A DNA stretch of 64,000 nt, taken from positions 18,455,984 through 18,519,983 of the forward strand of contig NC_023758.2 of NCBI RefSeq assembly GCF_000499845.2, given 5' to 3'. A program made the position numbers and the translations under genes. This document shows, piece by piece, positions 21,513 through 33,181 of this stretch. The DNA is from Phaseolus vulgaris. Lineage: Eukaryota; Streptophyta; Magnoliopsida; Fabales; Fabaceae. Position 1 is the first letter of the stretch; each line of letters begins with the position of its first letter. Below the pieces are notes generated by a model. It was not told where the DNA came from and searched no databases. It was given only the letters and a program-made list of their open reading frames with translations.

Positions 21513-22570
21513 AGGTGGCCTCAGCCTGTCTGCTATGTTAGGCACGGCGATGAGATCTTTCAGCTCTACTACGAAATTGTGCCTCAGCGGCCTATTCCCC
21601 TCCCTCGCCGGCCTATTTCCTTCTGCTCGCCCCCTAGCCTGGGGCCTCCTCGCCTCGTATGGGCGCTTCCTGTCCTAATTCTTCCTCCCCGTCGCGGCCT
21701 CGTTCACCCTAGCGGGTTGTGCACGCGACGGTGCTCTTGGGCGTGCGGGTGCAAGACTTGTGCGCTTATCGCATACCTCGCCCTCAGTGGCAATGTGTTC
21801 CACGACACAACGCCTAATCTCAGTATAGGTGCGGGGGCGGCTTCGGATGATTGACTCACAGAATGGTCCAGGGCACATCCCCTTCCTGAGCGCATATACA
21901 ATCATCGACTCCTCCATGGTGCCAACCTTCACCACTTGCGCCCCGAAGCGATTGATGTATTCCTTCAAGGTTTCGCCTTGATACTGCTTCACGTCGAACA
22001 AATCATACGATACTGGTGGTGGAGCCCTGTTTGCTATGTACTGTTCGCGAAACAGCTGTGAGAGCTGGGTGAAAGAGGTGATGTGGCCATCTGGAAGGCT
22101 GATGAACCAGTCCATGGCCATCCCAGTCAACGTGCTCATGAAGAGCTTGCATCTTACGGCGTCGGAGCCGCCTACCAGCATCATCTGCGTGTGGAACGCA
22201 GTGAGATGTGCTTCGGATCCTCCATTCCTGTGAAAGTCACCTTAGGACCCACGAACGTGTGAGGGATCACCGCCTCCATGATCGACTGCGAGAACGGTGT
22301 GGAGAACTCCCTCGGTGGAGTGAAGCAATCACGATCATCTGCATCACGTAGCCCTGAGTTGTTGTGCAACCCGCGGTGCAGCTCCTCATTTGTACGGCAT
22401 AACTCCTCATTTCTCGCTTGAGACGTCGCGAGATCCACCTGCATGCTCTCTTGCTCAACCTTTGATGCCGCCATTGCCTCTTGCAAACCCTACATCATAT
22501 CCATGACCTGCTGCATGGTCATATATCCACTCTCAGCGCGCGTCGAACTTTGCCTGGTTATCCTCATTTT
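21513..22570 (-). pseudogene. Element E3: 5' part of gag, broken
   Basis: Minus strand from an ATG at about 22570 (MRITRQSSTRAESGY). It has a TAG near 22490, a coiled region (MQEAMAASKVEQESM), PREFSTPFSQ, a frameshift near 22200, then the capsid core (MAMDWFISLPDGHITSF, SYDLFDVKQYQGETLKEYIN) and a basic linker ending in RKN and a TAG near 21675. Past that, HNFVVELKDLIAV-like residues are still readable to about 21513, where LTR Y sequence takes over. No protease or pol follows. It is closer in wording to the E4 gag than to the E1 or E2 gag at its N-terminus. Confidence 0.8.
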
Positions 22571-23006
22571 ATTGCAGTTCTTGGAAATCTTCAAACTGTT
22601 ACAATGATTCTTGACAACTCTTCCGGTGAAAACGAACGGTAGAGACTTCAAGAAAACGAAGAACCAAATGGTTGGAACTGATCAAGATCGAAGAAAATGG
22701 TGAAACAGAGCAAACTGCGAGCAAAACACGAACAACGGTGGATCTTGAGCGAACTTCAAGCAAACTACGAACAAACGGTGGAAACTGAGCAAACTTCCAC
22801 GATGAACGATGAACTGAACTGAACTTCGACAACAAACAACGAGAACTCGAACTGAACCGAAAACGATCGGTGAAACTACGTAAATTTCACGATGGATGGT
22901 GGTTCTTGGAAGATTCTTGAAAAACTACCATTGAACACTGCAACTGAACCTCTGACACTTGCGGTGGGACTTAATGTTTTAAAACGGCCCCACGGTGGGC
23001 ACAAAA
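22571..23006 (-). other. Long leader and degenerate primer-binding site of E3
   Basis: About 420 bp lie between PBS and gag, compared with about 90-100 bp in the other elements. The extra sequence consists of degenerate direct repeats of roughly 42 bp (ACGAACAA-CGGTGGA, then GAGC(G/A)AACTTC). The PBS at 22987-23004 keeps CCCACCGTGGGGCC but differs from the 18-mer in its first bases. There is no ORF of note. Confidence 0.6.
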
Positions 23007-24048
23007 TGTTCCTGCCGGTTGACCAAAAAGATCTTCGTGCATTGCTTTGACTCGCGAACAAGGACTCCTTCGTCTCCAACTCACATCTTCACCCTACTCC
23101 ACCGTGAGTACCTGAAAAAGAGTAAGCAAAGGGCGCCCTCGCGGCCATTTGCACTCCGACGATCAAGTCAGCAAGCAAGAAACACCAAACACCTCCATAT
23201 CGGAGCACCGTAACTGAATGCTCTGAACGTGTAACTGAATTGTAACTAACTTCTCTCTCTCTCCAATCACTCGTGCGTACAGTGAGTAAGCGAGCAAATG
23301 ATTAGAGTGTGTGTAAAGTATGTGAAAACGTACCCTACTAAGCTTTCAGAAAAGCTTATATACCTTGGGTTCCAGTGCTTACTGCCACGTGGCCTTTCTT
23401 ACTTAATCGCAACTCCACGTGGAAGGCCTTACAACGTTGTAACCCAACTTAGGGAAATTCCAGCGTGTAAGTCTTTCTTCCTCAAAATGCATCTGGCACA
23501 AGGGGTGACTACCTGTGTCCCAACTCATGCGCCCCAACCTCTAGTCACTCGCCCTGGGAGTGTATCAGCCCTCCTCTCGTACCATGCACATGGATTACCC
23601 CTGGGCGTGGCCCTCTCCCGGGTCGTATCTATCCCAGGGATTCTCCAGATGTGGCGTGGGTACTTCACGAGTCAGGTTACTCCCTACTGGTACTGGGGAT
23701 ATGGCTTTGAAGCCACCTTTCTCTTTCCCTCATTACTGTTCTGGGGTACCGGGGCCCGAGTCCTCCTCGTCCGTACCGTGGCCTCTTATCGTGTCGTCCC
23801 CTCCACGATCTTCCCTACCCGTGGGTATCGGGGGATGGCAGTATCGATGCCCACACATGGCGACACCCACATCTGGCGACACCCACACCTGGCGACGCCC
23901 ACACCTGGCGATGCCCACACCTGGCAACGCCTACACCTGGCGACGCCCAAAGCGGTCAACTCTGACTTTTCTCTTTGGTGCCCCCTTGGTGGGTCTCGCC
24001 ATATGTTTGACTTTGACTTTGGTCAACTCCCGGGGACGGGTCAGTACA
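23007..24048 (-). repeat. 5' LTR of E3
   Basis: The 1042-bp repeat runs TGTTCCTGCC to GACGGGTCAGTACA on the plus strand. A minus-strand TATATA lies at 23357-23362 and the conserved block at 23112-23171. A series of GGCGACGCCCACACC repeats (about 23860-23950) and TTTGACTTTGG motifs lie at the U3 end. Its right half matches the truncated LTR of element X (6820-7241). The flank from 24049 is AT-rich host-like DNA. Confidence 0.85.
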
Positions 24049-24229
24049 TTTATGTTTCATTGGAGAATTTTTATTTGCGTTTTTTGGACTTTCATTGGGA
24101 TGAAATTCAAAGATGTATAATATTAATGCACCAAGGGATCAAAAGAAATGCTAAAATAATGACTATGTTCTTCGGAAAAGATCAAAGTTGAGAACATTGA
24201 TTAGAAACCCAATCAACAGCGAAAAAAAA

Positions 24230-24438
24230 AAGAAACTCTAAACGTCTATCGTAAATGCGGTTTATAAATTCGGCTATATAAATAGCCGCATTTATAAATC
24301 AAATTTACGAATGCAGTTATATATATAGCCGCCTTCTTATCTCTTCCATTTACAAATGCGTGCTCATCAAATGCAGTTATATAGTCGCCCTTATAAATGT
24401 AAAATAGCCACATTCGTTTTGTTTTTTTTCCACCAGTA
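24230..24438 (+). mobile_element. CACTA-superfamily end remnant
   Basis: Repeated AAATGCGG and TATATAAATAGCCGCATTTATAAA units, in both orientations, lead up to a TTTTTTTTCCACCAGTA end. Its reverse complement, TACTGGTGGAAAA, is one base from the CACTGGTGGAAAA ends common in plant CACTA elements. Subterminal short repeats of this kind are typical. No other end is recognised. Confidence 0.5.
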
Positions 24439-26129
24439 AATGCTCATAAAAAGTGTTGTAAGGGTCATTGCTGCATTTTGTTACTGCTTCGAAGAATCTC
24501 ACTAATAATACTAGTTGATTACACACTAAACATGTCTGCAAATAATATCTCTTAACGATTTCTTTTTGAATTTTATAATTCAGGATCATAGGCTTAAAGA
24601 AATTAAGGATGGTGCATCTCTGATATCACCTTGTAGGATTTCTTCATCATTTGAGCAAGTACATCTTTTGTTGTTAATATTATACTAGTTAAATTAAAAT
24701 ATAGCTTTCCATGTGGAGAGAACGTTTCCTTAGAATAAAATATCTATGCACATTTGGTGGGTCTTTTGGAAATTCTAGGATTCAATTTGATGGATTCATT
24801 GATCATTGGGTAGAATATAATTAGAAGTTCTAATACTAATTTATGGAACAAAAAATATCTCCTTATTCTAAATTATAATCCCTTTAACTTTATTAAAATA
24901 ATATAGTGTATAATAGCATAACGATTTCCTATTGCACTAAGATGTGAAGGAATGAACTTAAGATTAACAGAGCAATATAAAGCTAGGGTCACCTTTTGAA
25001 TTGAATCTTTTGAAATTGAAGAAGTATAACAATATCTCTGAAAGGAAGAATTTACAGAATTAAAGGAAGGAAAGAAAGTATACTACTAAGAAGACTAATT
25101 CAATTTCGGACATACTTGGCATCGCGTGGAGCGTAGTAGTAATGTTCTAAATAACATGTAACTTTTCATGTAATTGTAGGAATGTGATAAGTATTTGGTC
25201 TAATAGATGTTGATTTATGATGTGAAGTTTTTAATAATAGGATAAAATATTTTTGTCAATTTTGAAAACTTTCATTTTTAGTTCAATAACGAAAAATTGA
25301 CTGATCTTTATATAATAGGTTTATTTCTGTTTGAGTTTTAACTAGCCCTACTATGAACTTAGAGTATTTTTAATGATTTTAAACACAAAACCTATTATTT
25401 ACAATATTTTGTATTGAGGAGAGAAATAAAATCTCCATTATGAAGAATGACTTTTATAAAAACTATTCAAAATGATCACAAAATAATCTTTTAAATTCTC
25501 TCCTAATTTTCTTTTATTGTAGAACCTAGAAAATGCTACTTAAATTTTTAAATTGAAATCTAGTTCTAGAGAAAAATTAAATGAGAATAATGAAATTCAT
25601 TTTACCAAGGAGCATACTATTAAGTTCAGAAACACAAGCCATAATAACTTTGATATTTTTTTAATATTTAAATTTTTTTATTTCTTTTTGTATAATGGAC
25701 TTCTTTACATTGGTGTGAGGAAAAAAGTATCATAGCATAGGATATCAAGATTAGAAAAGTTGCGTAGCTTGGAAAGTGCACATATTTCTCGTTACCATTT
25801 TTGAATATTTATGTTAATATATGTGTTTCTTATTATTTTTCACTTGTGTATTTTAGTTTGTATTAGTATTTGTCATTTTAGAAAACCAGGAAAACATTGA
25901 TTATTTTTCAAGTAATACTTCTACTTTTTGGTTTCTCACTTAAATTAAATGAACCACAATTATATTCATTTTATCGTAATACATAAAACATTTTATCATG
26001 TGATTTGAAACTGTTAATAGAAAATATTACATATGAAAAAATATTTGTATATAAATCTAATAGAAAATTGCATACAAATTTATCCATAAGTAATTACATA
26101 CGGACCTATTTGCAAATTGGTTCTAGTAT
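24439..26129. other. AT-rich intergenic DNA
   Basis: I see no supported gene. One short stretch (24583-24665) follows a good splice-acceptor sequence (TTTTATAATTCAG|G) and stays open for about 28 codons (HRLKEIKDGASLISPC), so it may be a relic exon. The rest has long A/T runs and only chance ORFs. Confidence 0.5.
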
Positions 26130-26972
26130 CACTATTCCTGAAAACAATTTTAACGACGGTTAAAAAGATCATTTGAAGACGGTTCTAAAACTGTCATTAA
26201 TTTGGGTATTGTTATAAATCAACAGTTTATAACAACGGTTCTAAAACCATCGTTATAAATGAATATTTATGACACTTCTAAAAACCTTTGTTAATTCAAC
26301 AAATAATAGATAAATAAAAAATAAAAAGTTGGCGTAGAGGAGGTGTTCGGTGGCCGACGGGGGGAGAAACTCTGGTGGGGGGAGGCTGGGCGTGAAGGTC
26401 ATAACTGGGCTTGGAGATCGTGGCTAGAGCGCGGATGTGGCACATTTTTGGTGCTGTGTGGCTGGGGCTGAGGGCGAGATGTCACGCGAGTTAGCACTTT
26501 TCCAGTCTGGTGCGGCTGGGCAGGGTCGCGCAACTGGAATGATGGAAGTTGTGTGGAGTGATGGAGGTTACATTACGGCAGTTTCGCAATGTGGTGGAGG
26601 TCGCGCCTGGAGTGTGGTGGCAGAAAGAGCATTGTGTGACAGTGACAGTGAGAGAAATGAATGCACTGAGAAGAATGAGCGCAGGACAAAATATATAGGA
26701 GAGGGAGACACACGTGACACAACACTTTTCAAAGAAATTTTACACTTTTTAACGACAATTCTTTCCAGAACTGTCTTTATATCTCTCTCATAACAGTTTT
26801 TAATGATGGTTCATAACCTTCTTTATATCTCCCAGAACCAATTTTAACAAATGTTTTCCCTAAAACTGTCATTAAAAACACAATATAATTACGAAATTAC
26901 CACCATTTTTTACGACAATTTTCTACTAACTGTCTTTATATGGAGTCGTGGTTTTGATATTTTGTACCAGTG
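26130..26972 (+). mobile_element. Non-autonomous CACTA-like DNA transposon with 3-bp target duplication
   Basis: The 843-bp unit begins CACTATTCCTGAAAAC and ends (reverse complement) CACTGGTACAAAAT, both of the CACTA type. It is flanked by TAT (26127-26129) and TAT (26973-26975). Both ends carry many short subterminal repeats of the form TTAACGACGGTTCTAAAA in both orientations. The middle (about 26330-26650) is sharply more GC-rich, with an open stretch of 118 codons from 26437 that has no recognisable domain. It may be captured host sequence. No transposase is present, so movement would need one supplied elsewhere. Confidence 0.75.
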
Positions 26973-27512
26973 TATTTATTGCTTTAAATAGCCTATGTAG
27001 TATGTGTGGGGAGGAAGAGGAAACAACGTCACATATTTTTTGTACGTGCAAGGTAGCTTGGTTGGTGAGGACAAAATGCTTTGACTGGATGGGGGTGACA
27101 TCAATCGCGCATTACGGTCCTAAAAAGCACTTTGCCCAGTTCAGATTGACCAAGGAAAGTGAAGTAGTCAACAACATTTGGTTTTGTGTATGGGTAGTAG
27201 TAGTTGGAGAATTGTGGAAACAAAGGAACAAGAAAAGTTTTAGGAACGGAACTATAGGTCAGAGTGAAATCTTCACGATGATCCAGCTGAAGGTTTGGTC
27301 GTGGGTAACTGCAAATGTTAGACTAACATGTTTTTGTTATTCTGGTTGGTATCTCGAACCACTTGTTTCCATGAGATCCGTTTCTAAAAACTCAGGTTAA
27401 CCAAGTTTATGTTCTTGAGGACCTGTGAGTGGTTTGAGGTTTTTTTACAAGGGTTGAGGTATTCCTAAAATATCTTTATTATTTGTTTATTTTTTGTCAA
27501 TAAAAAAAATTA
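26973..27512 (+). pseudogene. LINE 3' end: zinc-binding RT-associated domain and tail
   Basis: The frame to 27400 encodes SLCSMCGEEEETTSHIFC, then a C-X-C motif, LVRTKCFDWMGV and ELWKQRNKKSF. This is the layout of the zinc-binding region downstream of reverse transcriptase in plant LINEs (zf-RVT type). The stop at 27398-27400 is followed by about 110 bp and an AATAAAAAAAATTAG tail. The frame enters directly from the CACTA end, so the CACTA element separates this piece from whatever lay upstream. LINE reverse transcriptase itself is not visible to the left. Confidence 0.7.
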
Positions 27513-29018
27513 GTGTATATATTGCAACATCCACTAGCAACGTATTTGGTTTCAAAAATTGAGAAGAAATAACGGACACATTCACATGTTCACTTTATTA
27601 GTTCAGGACCAACCTGCTTTTTACATACATGCATAACATGTAATTATCTAATGTGAGCTCACTTTCTCTTTTTCTTATCCAATTTCATGCTTCAAATTGA
27701 AATTACATATATGTAAGGTCTCATAAAAGCTTTCAATTCAAATCAACTCCTTTCAAATGTTGCAAAATACACTCTCTCACCAAATCCGCCATATTCTTTT
27801 GGTAAGAACAAGACATAAGAAACAATTTGTTGTCTTTTATATGCTAAAAATAGATACTTCGTTGACTGAATAATCTGAATACTTTATGAGGTACACTGCG
27901 TTGACATACGCTCTCAGATTAATAACAGTACTTCACTATGGATCGTGTAATCTGTTTAGCATTAGCTTTAAAGAATCAAATGTAATAGTGATTTGCAAAT
28001 AGATTCACCGTATATATGCTACCAACCCCACTTTTCTATGCCAGATACTTGAACCTAATGCCGGAATGCAGGATCTGACCAACTTGTTATTTCCTTGTCA
28101 TGGAAGAGTCAGTTTCTTTGATATAGTTTCACTCATCTAAGTCAAGGTAGCTATCACAATTTCTCATGCTTGCGTGTGCGCTTTAGTTTCCATGAGAAAA
28201 ACCCTGTGCCAGTTCGGAATGTCCCCACCTTCTAAAGCTCCTTCTACAGTTCTTAATCCATCCATATTTTAATTGTATGGTCAAAAGCTTTTATATTAAT
28301 TTCGAAATAAAATAATAAACAAATATATATTTAAATACACACTCAATTACGTTTCCCCTAGAGCAAGTTAAATTATAAAAAAAAATCTCAGCATTCTAAT
28401 ATTTTTAAAAAGTGATGTACCACTCATAGGTAAGTTGTACTTCAAGTACAAGATATTTTGTGTTCTTTTTCTTTGCTGAAAATATTTTCTTATCTTGTTT
28501 GGAAACAAGCAAATTTGAAACGTAGTTTATGCACAGCCTTTCTTCTTCTATGGCCTAATAATATTTTTGGTCACTCGAGTTAGTTATCTTTTAATAATTC
28601 TTTATGCATAGTAATTTGTCATGTATACATTGCATACTTACATTTAGTCTTTTACTATAACGATAGTGCCAGGAAATTTCTGAAATTTGACCATCTCCTC
28701 TTCTTGCTCAAAGGTAGACTGATCTATATCAAAGTAGTTAACTATCCAAACTTGTTCTCCAAAGTTAAAATATTGTCATATTTTGAATCTAAAACAGGAC
28801 ATTCAATTAGGCTAAACATCGATTACGTGGAAGAATTAATGGATAATCATGACAATTTTCAAGTTCAAAACTCTACCATTAATCCGTCATATGACTAATT
28901 CGTATCTGATGGGCTTTTGTGAAATACTAAATACTAGTATAATTAATATTCAAAAGTAAGTCATACAATAAAAGCATGAGTCACACCATTAATTAGACTC
29001 AACACGAAATGCAACCAA
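27513..29018. other. Intergenic AT-rich DNA upstream of the peptide gene
   Basis: No coding region can be supported. An open stretch at 28704-28898 has no recognisable features and is probably chance. The last few hundred bases may hold regulatory sites for the gene at 29090. Confidence 0.5.
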
Positions 29019-29026
29019 TATAAATA
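29019..29026 (+). promoter_or_regulatory. TATA box of the secreted-peptide gene
   Basis: TATAAATA within CCAATATAAATAGC lies 71 bp before the ATG at 29090, leaving a short 5' leader of about 35-40 bp. Confidence 0.65.
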
Positions 29027-29089
29027 GCTGCACCCTATTGAGATGCTTCATCCATTGTCTTGCTTCCTCCAGTTTTCGAACACAGCACC

Positions 29090-29383
29090 ATGAAGGTTCT
29101 AAACTTCATTTTGGCGCTTATTCTGCTTCTTGCTGTGGTTCATGTTAAGCCAAACCTAGCTGGCAGGGTATTGAGCATGAAAGAACAGCTGAACCTTATG
29201 TCCCTAGACAAGGGTCCAGTGCCTCCATCAGGACCTTCCACTTGCACGTATATCCCAGGAACAGGTGGCAAAAATTGCCCCCCTTTGGAAGAAATGAATG
29301 TCGGAGGAAACCTTCAGCCCTACAGAGCTCAAACTTATCCTCGTCTCGTTCTTCCATTTGCTTTTGCAGCCAATAAACATTGA
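29090..29383 (+). CDS. Small secreted peptide precursor with a PPSGPS motif
   Basis: The 97-residue ORF is intact and uninterrupted. Residues 1-24 or so form a strong signal peptide (MKVLNFILALILLLAVVHV, then KPNLAG). The mature part contains GPVPPSGPSTCTYIPGTGG, then a second Cys in NCPP, and ends in KH. I chose the Met at 29090 because the frame-mate upstream Met (29060) would add a charged leader before the hydrophobic core, and 29090 follows the TATA box well. Proline-rich SGPS cores occur in IDA-like and PIP signalling peptides of plants, so an apoplastic signalling role is plausible, but the two cysteines and lack of a C-terminal SGPS are unlike those families. It is the only intact host-type gene in the window and has no visible intron. 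Confidence 0.72.
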   Translation: MKVLNFILALILLLAVVHVKPNLAGRVLSMKEQLNLMSLDKGPVPPSGPSTCTYIPGTGGKNCPPLEEMNVGGNLQPYRAQTYPRLVLPFAFAANKH

Positions 29384-30149
29384 AGCTCTCTTAATCTTAA
29401 GCATGAAAATCTTTCTGGTTGTAAGTTTAATTTAATCTCTGACCACAATTTTTGGTCAAGAGAACGCTCCAATAGTCAGAAGAAATCAAAGATATATTAT
29501 ATATTATATACATACTGTGTGAGTTGCTGGATATATACATTTTTTTTCTTTATTTAATAGACTTTGTTCTATGTTTGAGATGTATTGGTATATATTTAAA
29601 GAATAATTTGATTATGGAAGTGCGCCTGTATACTACATAAAAGTTAATTCAAGTAATTTTTTTCTTCTCAATTATTTGTTTAGTATCAATTTTGTTGAAC
29701 TTAATGATATAATTATTATATCTTTTTTTTCTTATAGGTAAGAAATGAATTTAATTAACACAAAATACTTGAAGAATGTTTCAATTCTTATAAAAATATA
29801 CAAAAATAGATAGGCTAGCTATCTTAAACTCCAAACCAAAGCAACAGTTTATCTTAACATGTTAAAACTTTTTGTACAAAATATTGGTGTTCCTACTATT
29901 TGCAAGAGATATATCTCCTCCCAAAAATCTTGTCATACTCATTGTTTACAACAATTAAAAGATAACAAACTTAACCCATGAAAAATATTCAGTTCCATGA
30001 AACATATTCAGTTATTGCGGTACATCCTAGGTAATAATTAGTTAACTTCAAACTTGGTCCAACAATCAAATTAGTAATTCAGTATCTGATAATGTTATTG
30101 ATAACTGCAATCGTCTTTTCTTGTTGAAACATGGTAGTTTCGAAACAAT
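29384..30149. other. 3' flank of the peptide gene and AT-rich spacer
   Basis: The first 200 bp contain likely polyadenylation context (TTTAATAGACTTTGTTC and T-rich runs). The remainder is AT-rich with no supported gene, up to the start of LINE-related sequence. Confidence 0.45.
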
Positions 30150-30801
30150 TAGACTATGGAAATTGGGTAAATAGATAGGCGTCACGTTAGATGGGAACGA
30201 AGGAAACCTTTTGGATAGATTAGAAGAGTTAGAAGAGTGTGACAAAAAACAAAAATTAGAAAAGGAAAAGGGGGTTAATGATTGTGATTTATGAATTTAG
30301 CATCTATAAACATTAGAGGTTTAGGGAGCCTATAAAATGTAAATATATAAAGGAGTTAGTAAAACGGGTAGGAATCAAAATGCCCTGCCTTCAGGAAACT
30401 AAAATATTGAATGTATCAAAACAAAAATGTTATCAACTGAGGGGGACAATAAGGTTGAATTTCTACATAGTGAACCATCAAATAGTGCAGTTTTAACTGC
30501 ATGGCATAGTAATGAATGTTTGTGTGTCAGACATATTATCAGTAAGAGTTATGTCGTTTTTGTTGGCAAGCATGTGGAGAAAGATATCCCAATGATTATC
30601 ATAAATGTTTACTCTCCCCGTGACATACATGAGAAAATTAGTTTGTGCGACGACTTAAGCCACTATAAGGGTAAATGAGATTTGTAAATCATGATTCATC
30701 ATAGGGACTTCAATGCTACAAGAAAAAAGGATGAAGGATGAATGCAGGGGCATTGATGGTGGGAATAGAGACAATAGGGAATTGGTGTGTTTCAATAAAT
30801 G
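30150..30801 (+). pseudogene. LINE copy 1: start of the endonuclease-RT ORF
   Basis: Scattered frames read as the N-terminal AP-endonuclease domain of a plant LINE: SINIRGLGS near 30300, CLQETKI near 30395, then IIINVYSPRD (30600) and GDFNAT-like residues near 30710. Several stops and indels break it. At 30797-30801 the sequence AAATG is duplicated on the far side of a solo LTR, and the LINE resumes at 31993. No promoter or ORF1 is recognised. Confidence 0.7.
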
Positions 30802-31992
30802 TGATCCTGCCGGCAACTCGAACGTGGAGGAATCGCTTCGTAGCACTCTCTGCCCTGTCTACACGACTGCGTCTCCTGCAGAATCACCCTCCGAACTTTC
30901 TCTCAGATGTCTTCAAATGTGACCTGCAAAACACACAGACGGCGCCTCTAGCGGCCGTTTGCACTCCGATGATCAAGTTAGTCCAACAGAACCACCAGAA
31001 ACTGGAAACTAGTAATGTGTGTGTGAGAAAAACTTGCGCTCTGTTTTTTCCTCCCCCCCTCTCTCACCCTGATCCTTTCTTTTATCTCTCTCTCCCTGCT
31101 TCTGGGCATAACAGAATTCTGTTATGCTTTTCTGGCATGTGTCAGAACCCTGTTATGCTTTTCAGAGAAAGCGTACCTTCAGAATCAGCAATGGGGAGCG
31201 TGAGAGTCTGCGCCTGTCTGCGCCTGGCTGCGCCTGTCTGTACCTTTAGTGGTACGGAGTGCTCTTTTGTCTGGACCGCACCCCTCTCAGATGTTGACAC
31301 GTGGAGGCCTGCAACTCACATCTAACCACACACGTGTCACTTACTGGAAGGGCTCTAGCGCCTCTCTTTGTCTGCCTAAGTTACGCCCTTGCGGAGTAAC
31401 TTAGGATGCTTCTCTTATCTGGGTAAATCGCATACTCTTAGGAGAACGTCGGGTGTGGCTGGTCTAGGCACACTCACCAAACGTTACTCTCTGCGTAGGC
31501 GACTTACCCTTCACGATGCCACGCACGTAATGGGTTGAGGGAATCACCAATCACCGACTGGCTTACTAGTTCCCTTAGGCCACTCTCGTGCATGATTCCT
31601 TGAGGTGTGCTCATGCGAGGTCCATGCGTAACGCTCTCGCTGGGAACCTTAGTCCCAGTTTAACTGCGTGTAACACGAGACCCCGATGACAATACCCCGA
31701 TGACTGATCAGTGTTTATTCGCTTATCGCGCTCTGCCTCCAGGCGCGAGTCTGGGAACTGGTCTGCTGGTGGTCACTTGGCTACTGACCACCGATCACCA
31801 TTCTGGGTGATCTATCCCCCGACCTCTCTGCCGCCTGATCTGTCGGTGGTAACTTGGTTACTGACCACCGATCACCTCTCTTGGCGATCGTCCCCCCGAC
31901 CTCTCTGCCACCTGGTCCACGTGTCACCCTTCGAGTGGTCCACGTGGTTTTCTGCTGCTGACGTCATCGACTACCGATGACCGATCGGATCA
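30802..31992 (-). repeat. Solo LTR of the E5 family, with 5-bp target duplication AAATG
   Basis: This 1191-bp LTR starts TGATCCTGCCGG and ends CGATCGGATCA on the plus strand, and is the reverse complement of the E5 5' LTR. AAATG flanks it on both sides (30797-30801 and 31993-31997). The second LINE copy shows the same place without an LTR (around 37795). No internal sequence is present, so an ancestral element was lost by LTR-LTR recombination. The conserved R/U5 block is at 30924-30981. Confidence 0.92.
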
Positions 31993-32088
31993 AAATGTAT
32001 AGAGAGAGTGGAGTTATTTGAAATCCCATGCAGTGGAACAAAATACACCTGTATAGACCAAATGGTAAGGCTAAGAGCTGGATCAACG
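31993..32088 (+). pseudogene. LINE copy 1, continued
   Basis: It begins with the second AAATG and matches 37796-37867 (AGAGAGAGTGGAGTTATTTG, then GTATAGACCAAATGGTAAG). It extends about 20 bp further than copy 2 before the copia LTR cuts it at 32089. Confidence 0.75.
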
Positions 32089-33171
32089 TGTTAGAATTAA
32101 TGGCTTAAACAAGAGGGGGGTGAATTGTTTGTCAAAAGATTTTCGCAAAGATTGAATAAGAATGAAGTTTTATCAACAATCACATAATAAGCAATCAAGG
32201 AAGCCAATCAAACAATGTAAAAGAAACTGTTTGTAGAATTTCAATCGGTTGAAACTTCGTTTTAACCGGTTGTTTATGGCAGCAACAAAAACAAAATTAA
32301 CTCAAAGAGTTTATAAGGAGTGAAAGAAGGACATTACTCAGCCAATTTATACTGGTTCACTCAACCTTGAGCTACATCCAGTTCCCAGAACAACCACTAG
32401 GTTCCACTAGTAACCAATCACAAATTACAATTCACACAAACACAAAGAGGTGATCTTGATACCACAAGAACCACTCACCCTCTTTGGTACACACACCCTT
32501 AGTCAGAACACCCTCTAAATTTACAGGATTTCACACACTTCATAAGTTTATAAAAGAACAAATACAGGAATCATGAAAGGAACAAATTACACCTGAATTT
32601 ACAGGAATCACAAAGCTCCTAAGATTAGACATAGTGCACAACTATTTAGCAATCTTGCAAACCTTTGAAATTGTTTTCTCAAAATCAATCTCAATCTCAT
32701 TGTATTTGATATCTTTCTTGTATATTTTGTTTTGAAATAAAAGCCCTATTTATAGATCACAAAACTAGTCGTTCTAGGCATCAATCACGAGCCAAAACAG
32801 TTTTGATTCAATTGCAAAACAGATTAATAGGTTTTTGAAAAGCTGTTATGAAATGTGACAATCAACCGTTTGAAAAGTCATTTTAACCGGTTGAATTGGT
32901 TAGACAGTTATTTAACCAAGTCCAAAACTGTTTTAAAACCTTCAAACAAGCTAAGTGACAAACAACCAATTATGTCGTGGTTTCAACCGATTGTTTTTCT
33001 CTTTACTTAAAAAAAACTTTTCTCTTTTAAAATAGATTGAGCTAACTTGTGCAAGGGACAAGGAATGATCTTTACAAGAATTCTAAACAACCTAGACTAA
33101 GCTCAAACCAAAAGCAGCACAACTTCAACCTTCATCATAGATTTGAAACATCAAAGCTCCCATGTTCTACA
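32089..33171 (-). repeat. 3' LTR of a copia (SIRE-like) derivative
   Basis: The repeat begins TGTTAGAATTAATGGCTT and ends CATGTTCTACA on the plus strand, giving TG...CA. A minus-strand TATA-like box lies at 32747-32754. It shares its first 60 bp and general wording with the LTR from 50107. It contains many copies of the palindrome-like motif CAACCGGTTG. A polypurine tract lies two bases outside its right end, which makes it the 3' LTR of a minus-strand element. Confidence 0.75.
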
Positions 33172-33173
33172 AT

Positions 33174-33181
33174 CTCCCCCT
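33174..33181 (-). other. Polypurine tract of the copia derivative
   Basis: The minus strand reads AGGGGGAG, then AT, then the LTR start TGTAG. A second AAATAGGGGGAG copy lies at 33553-33564; doubled tracts are seen in SIRE-type elements. Confidence 0.65.

Noticed and set aside
26437..26793. The 118-codon open stretch in the CACTA core as a gene
   Set aside because: No signal, domain, promoter or intron evidence. It is kept only as part of the element.
28704..28898. A 64-codon ORF upstream of the peptide gene
   Set aside because: No recognisable features, and AT-rich DNA gives such ORFs by chance.
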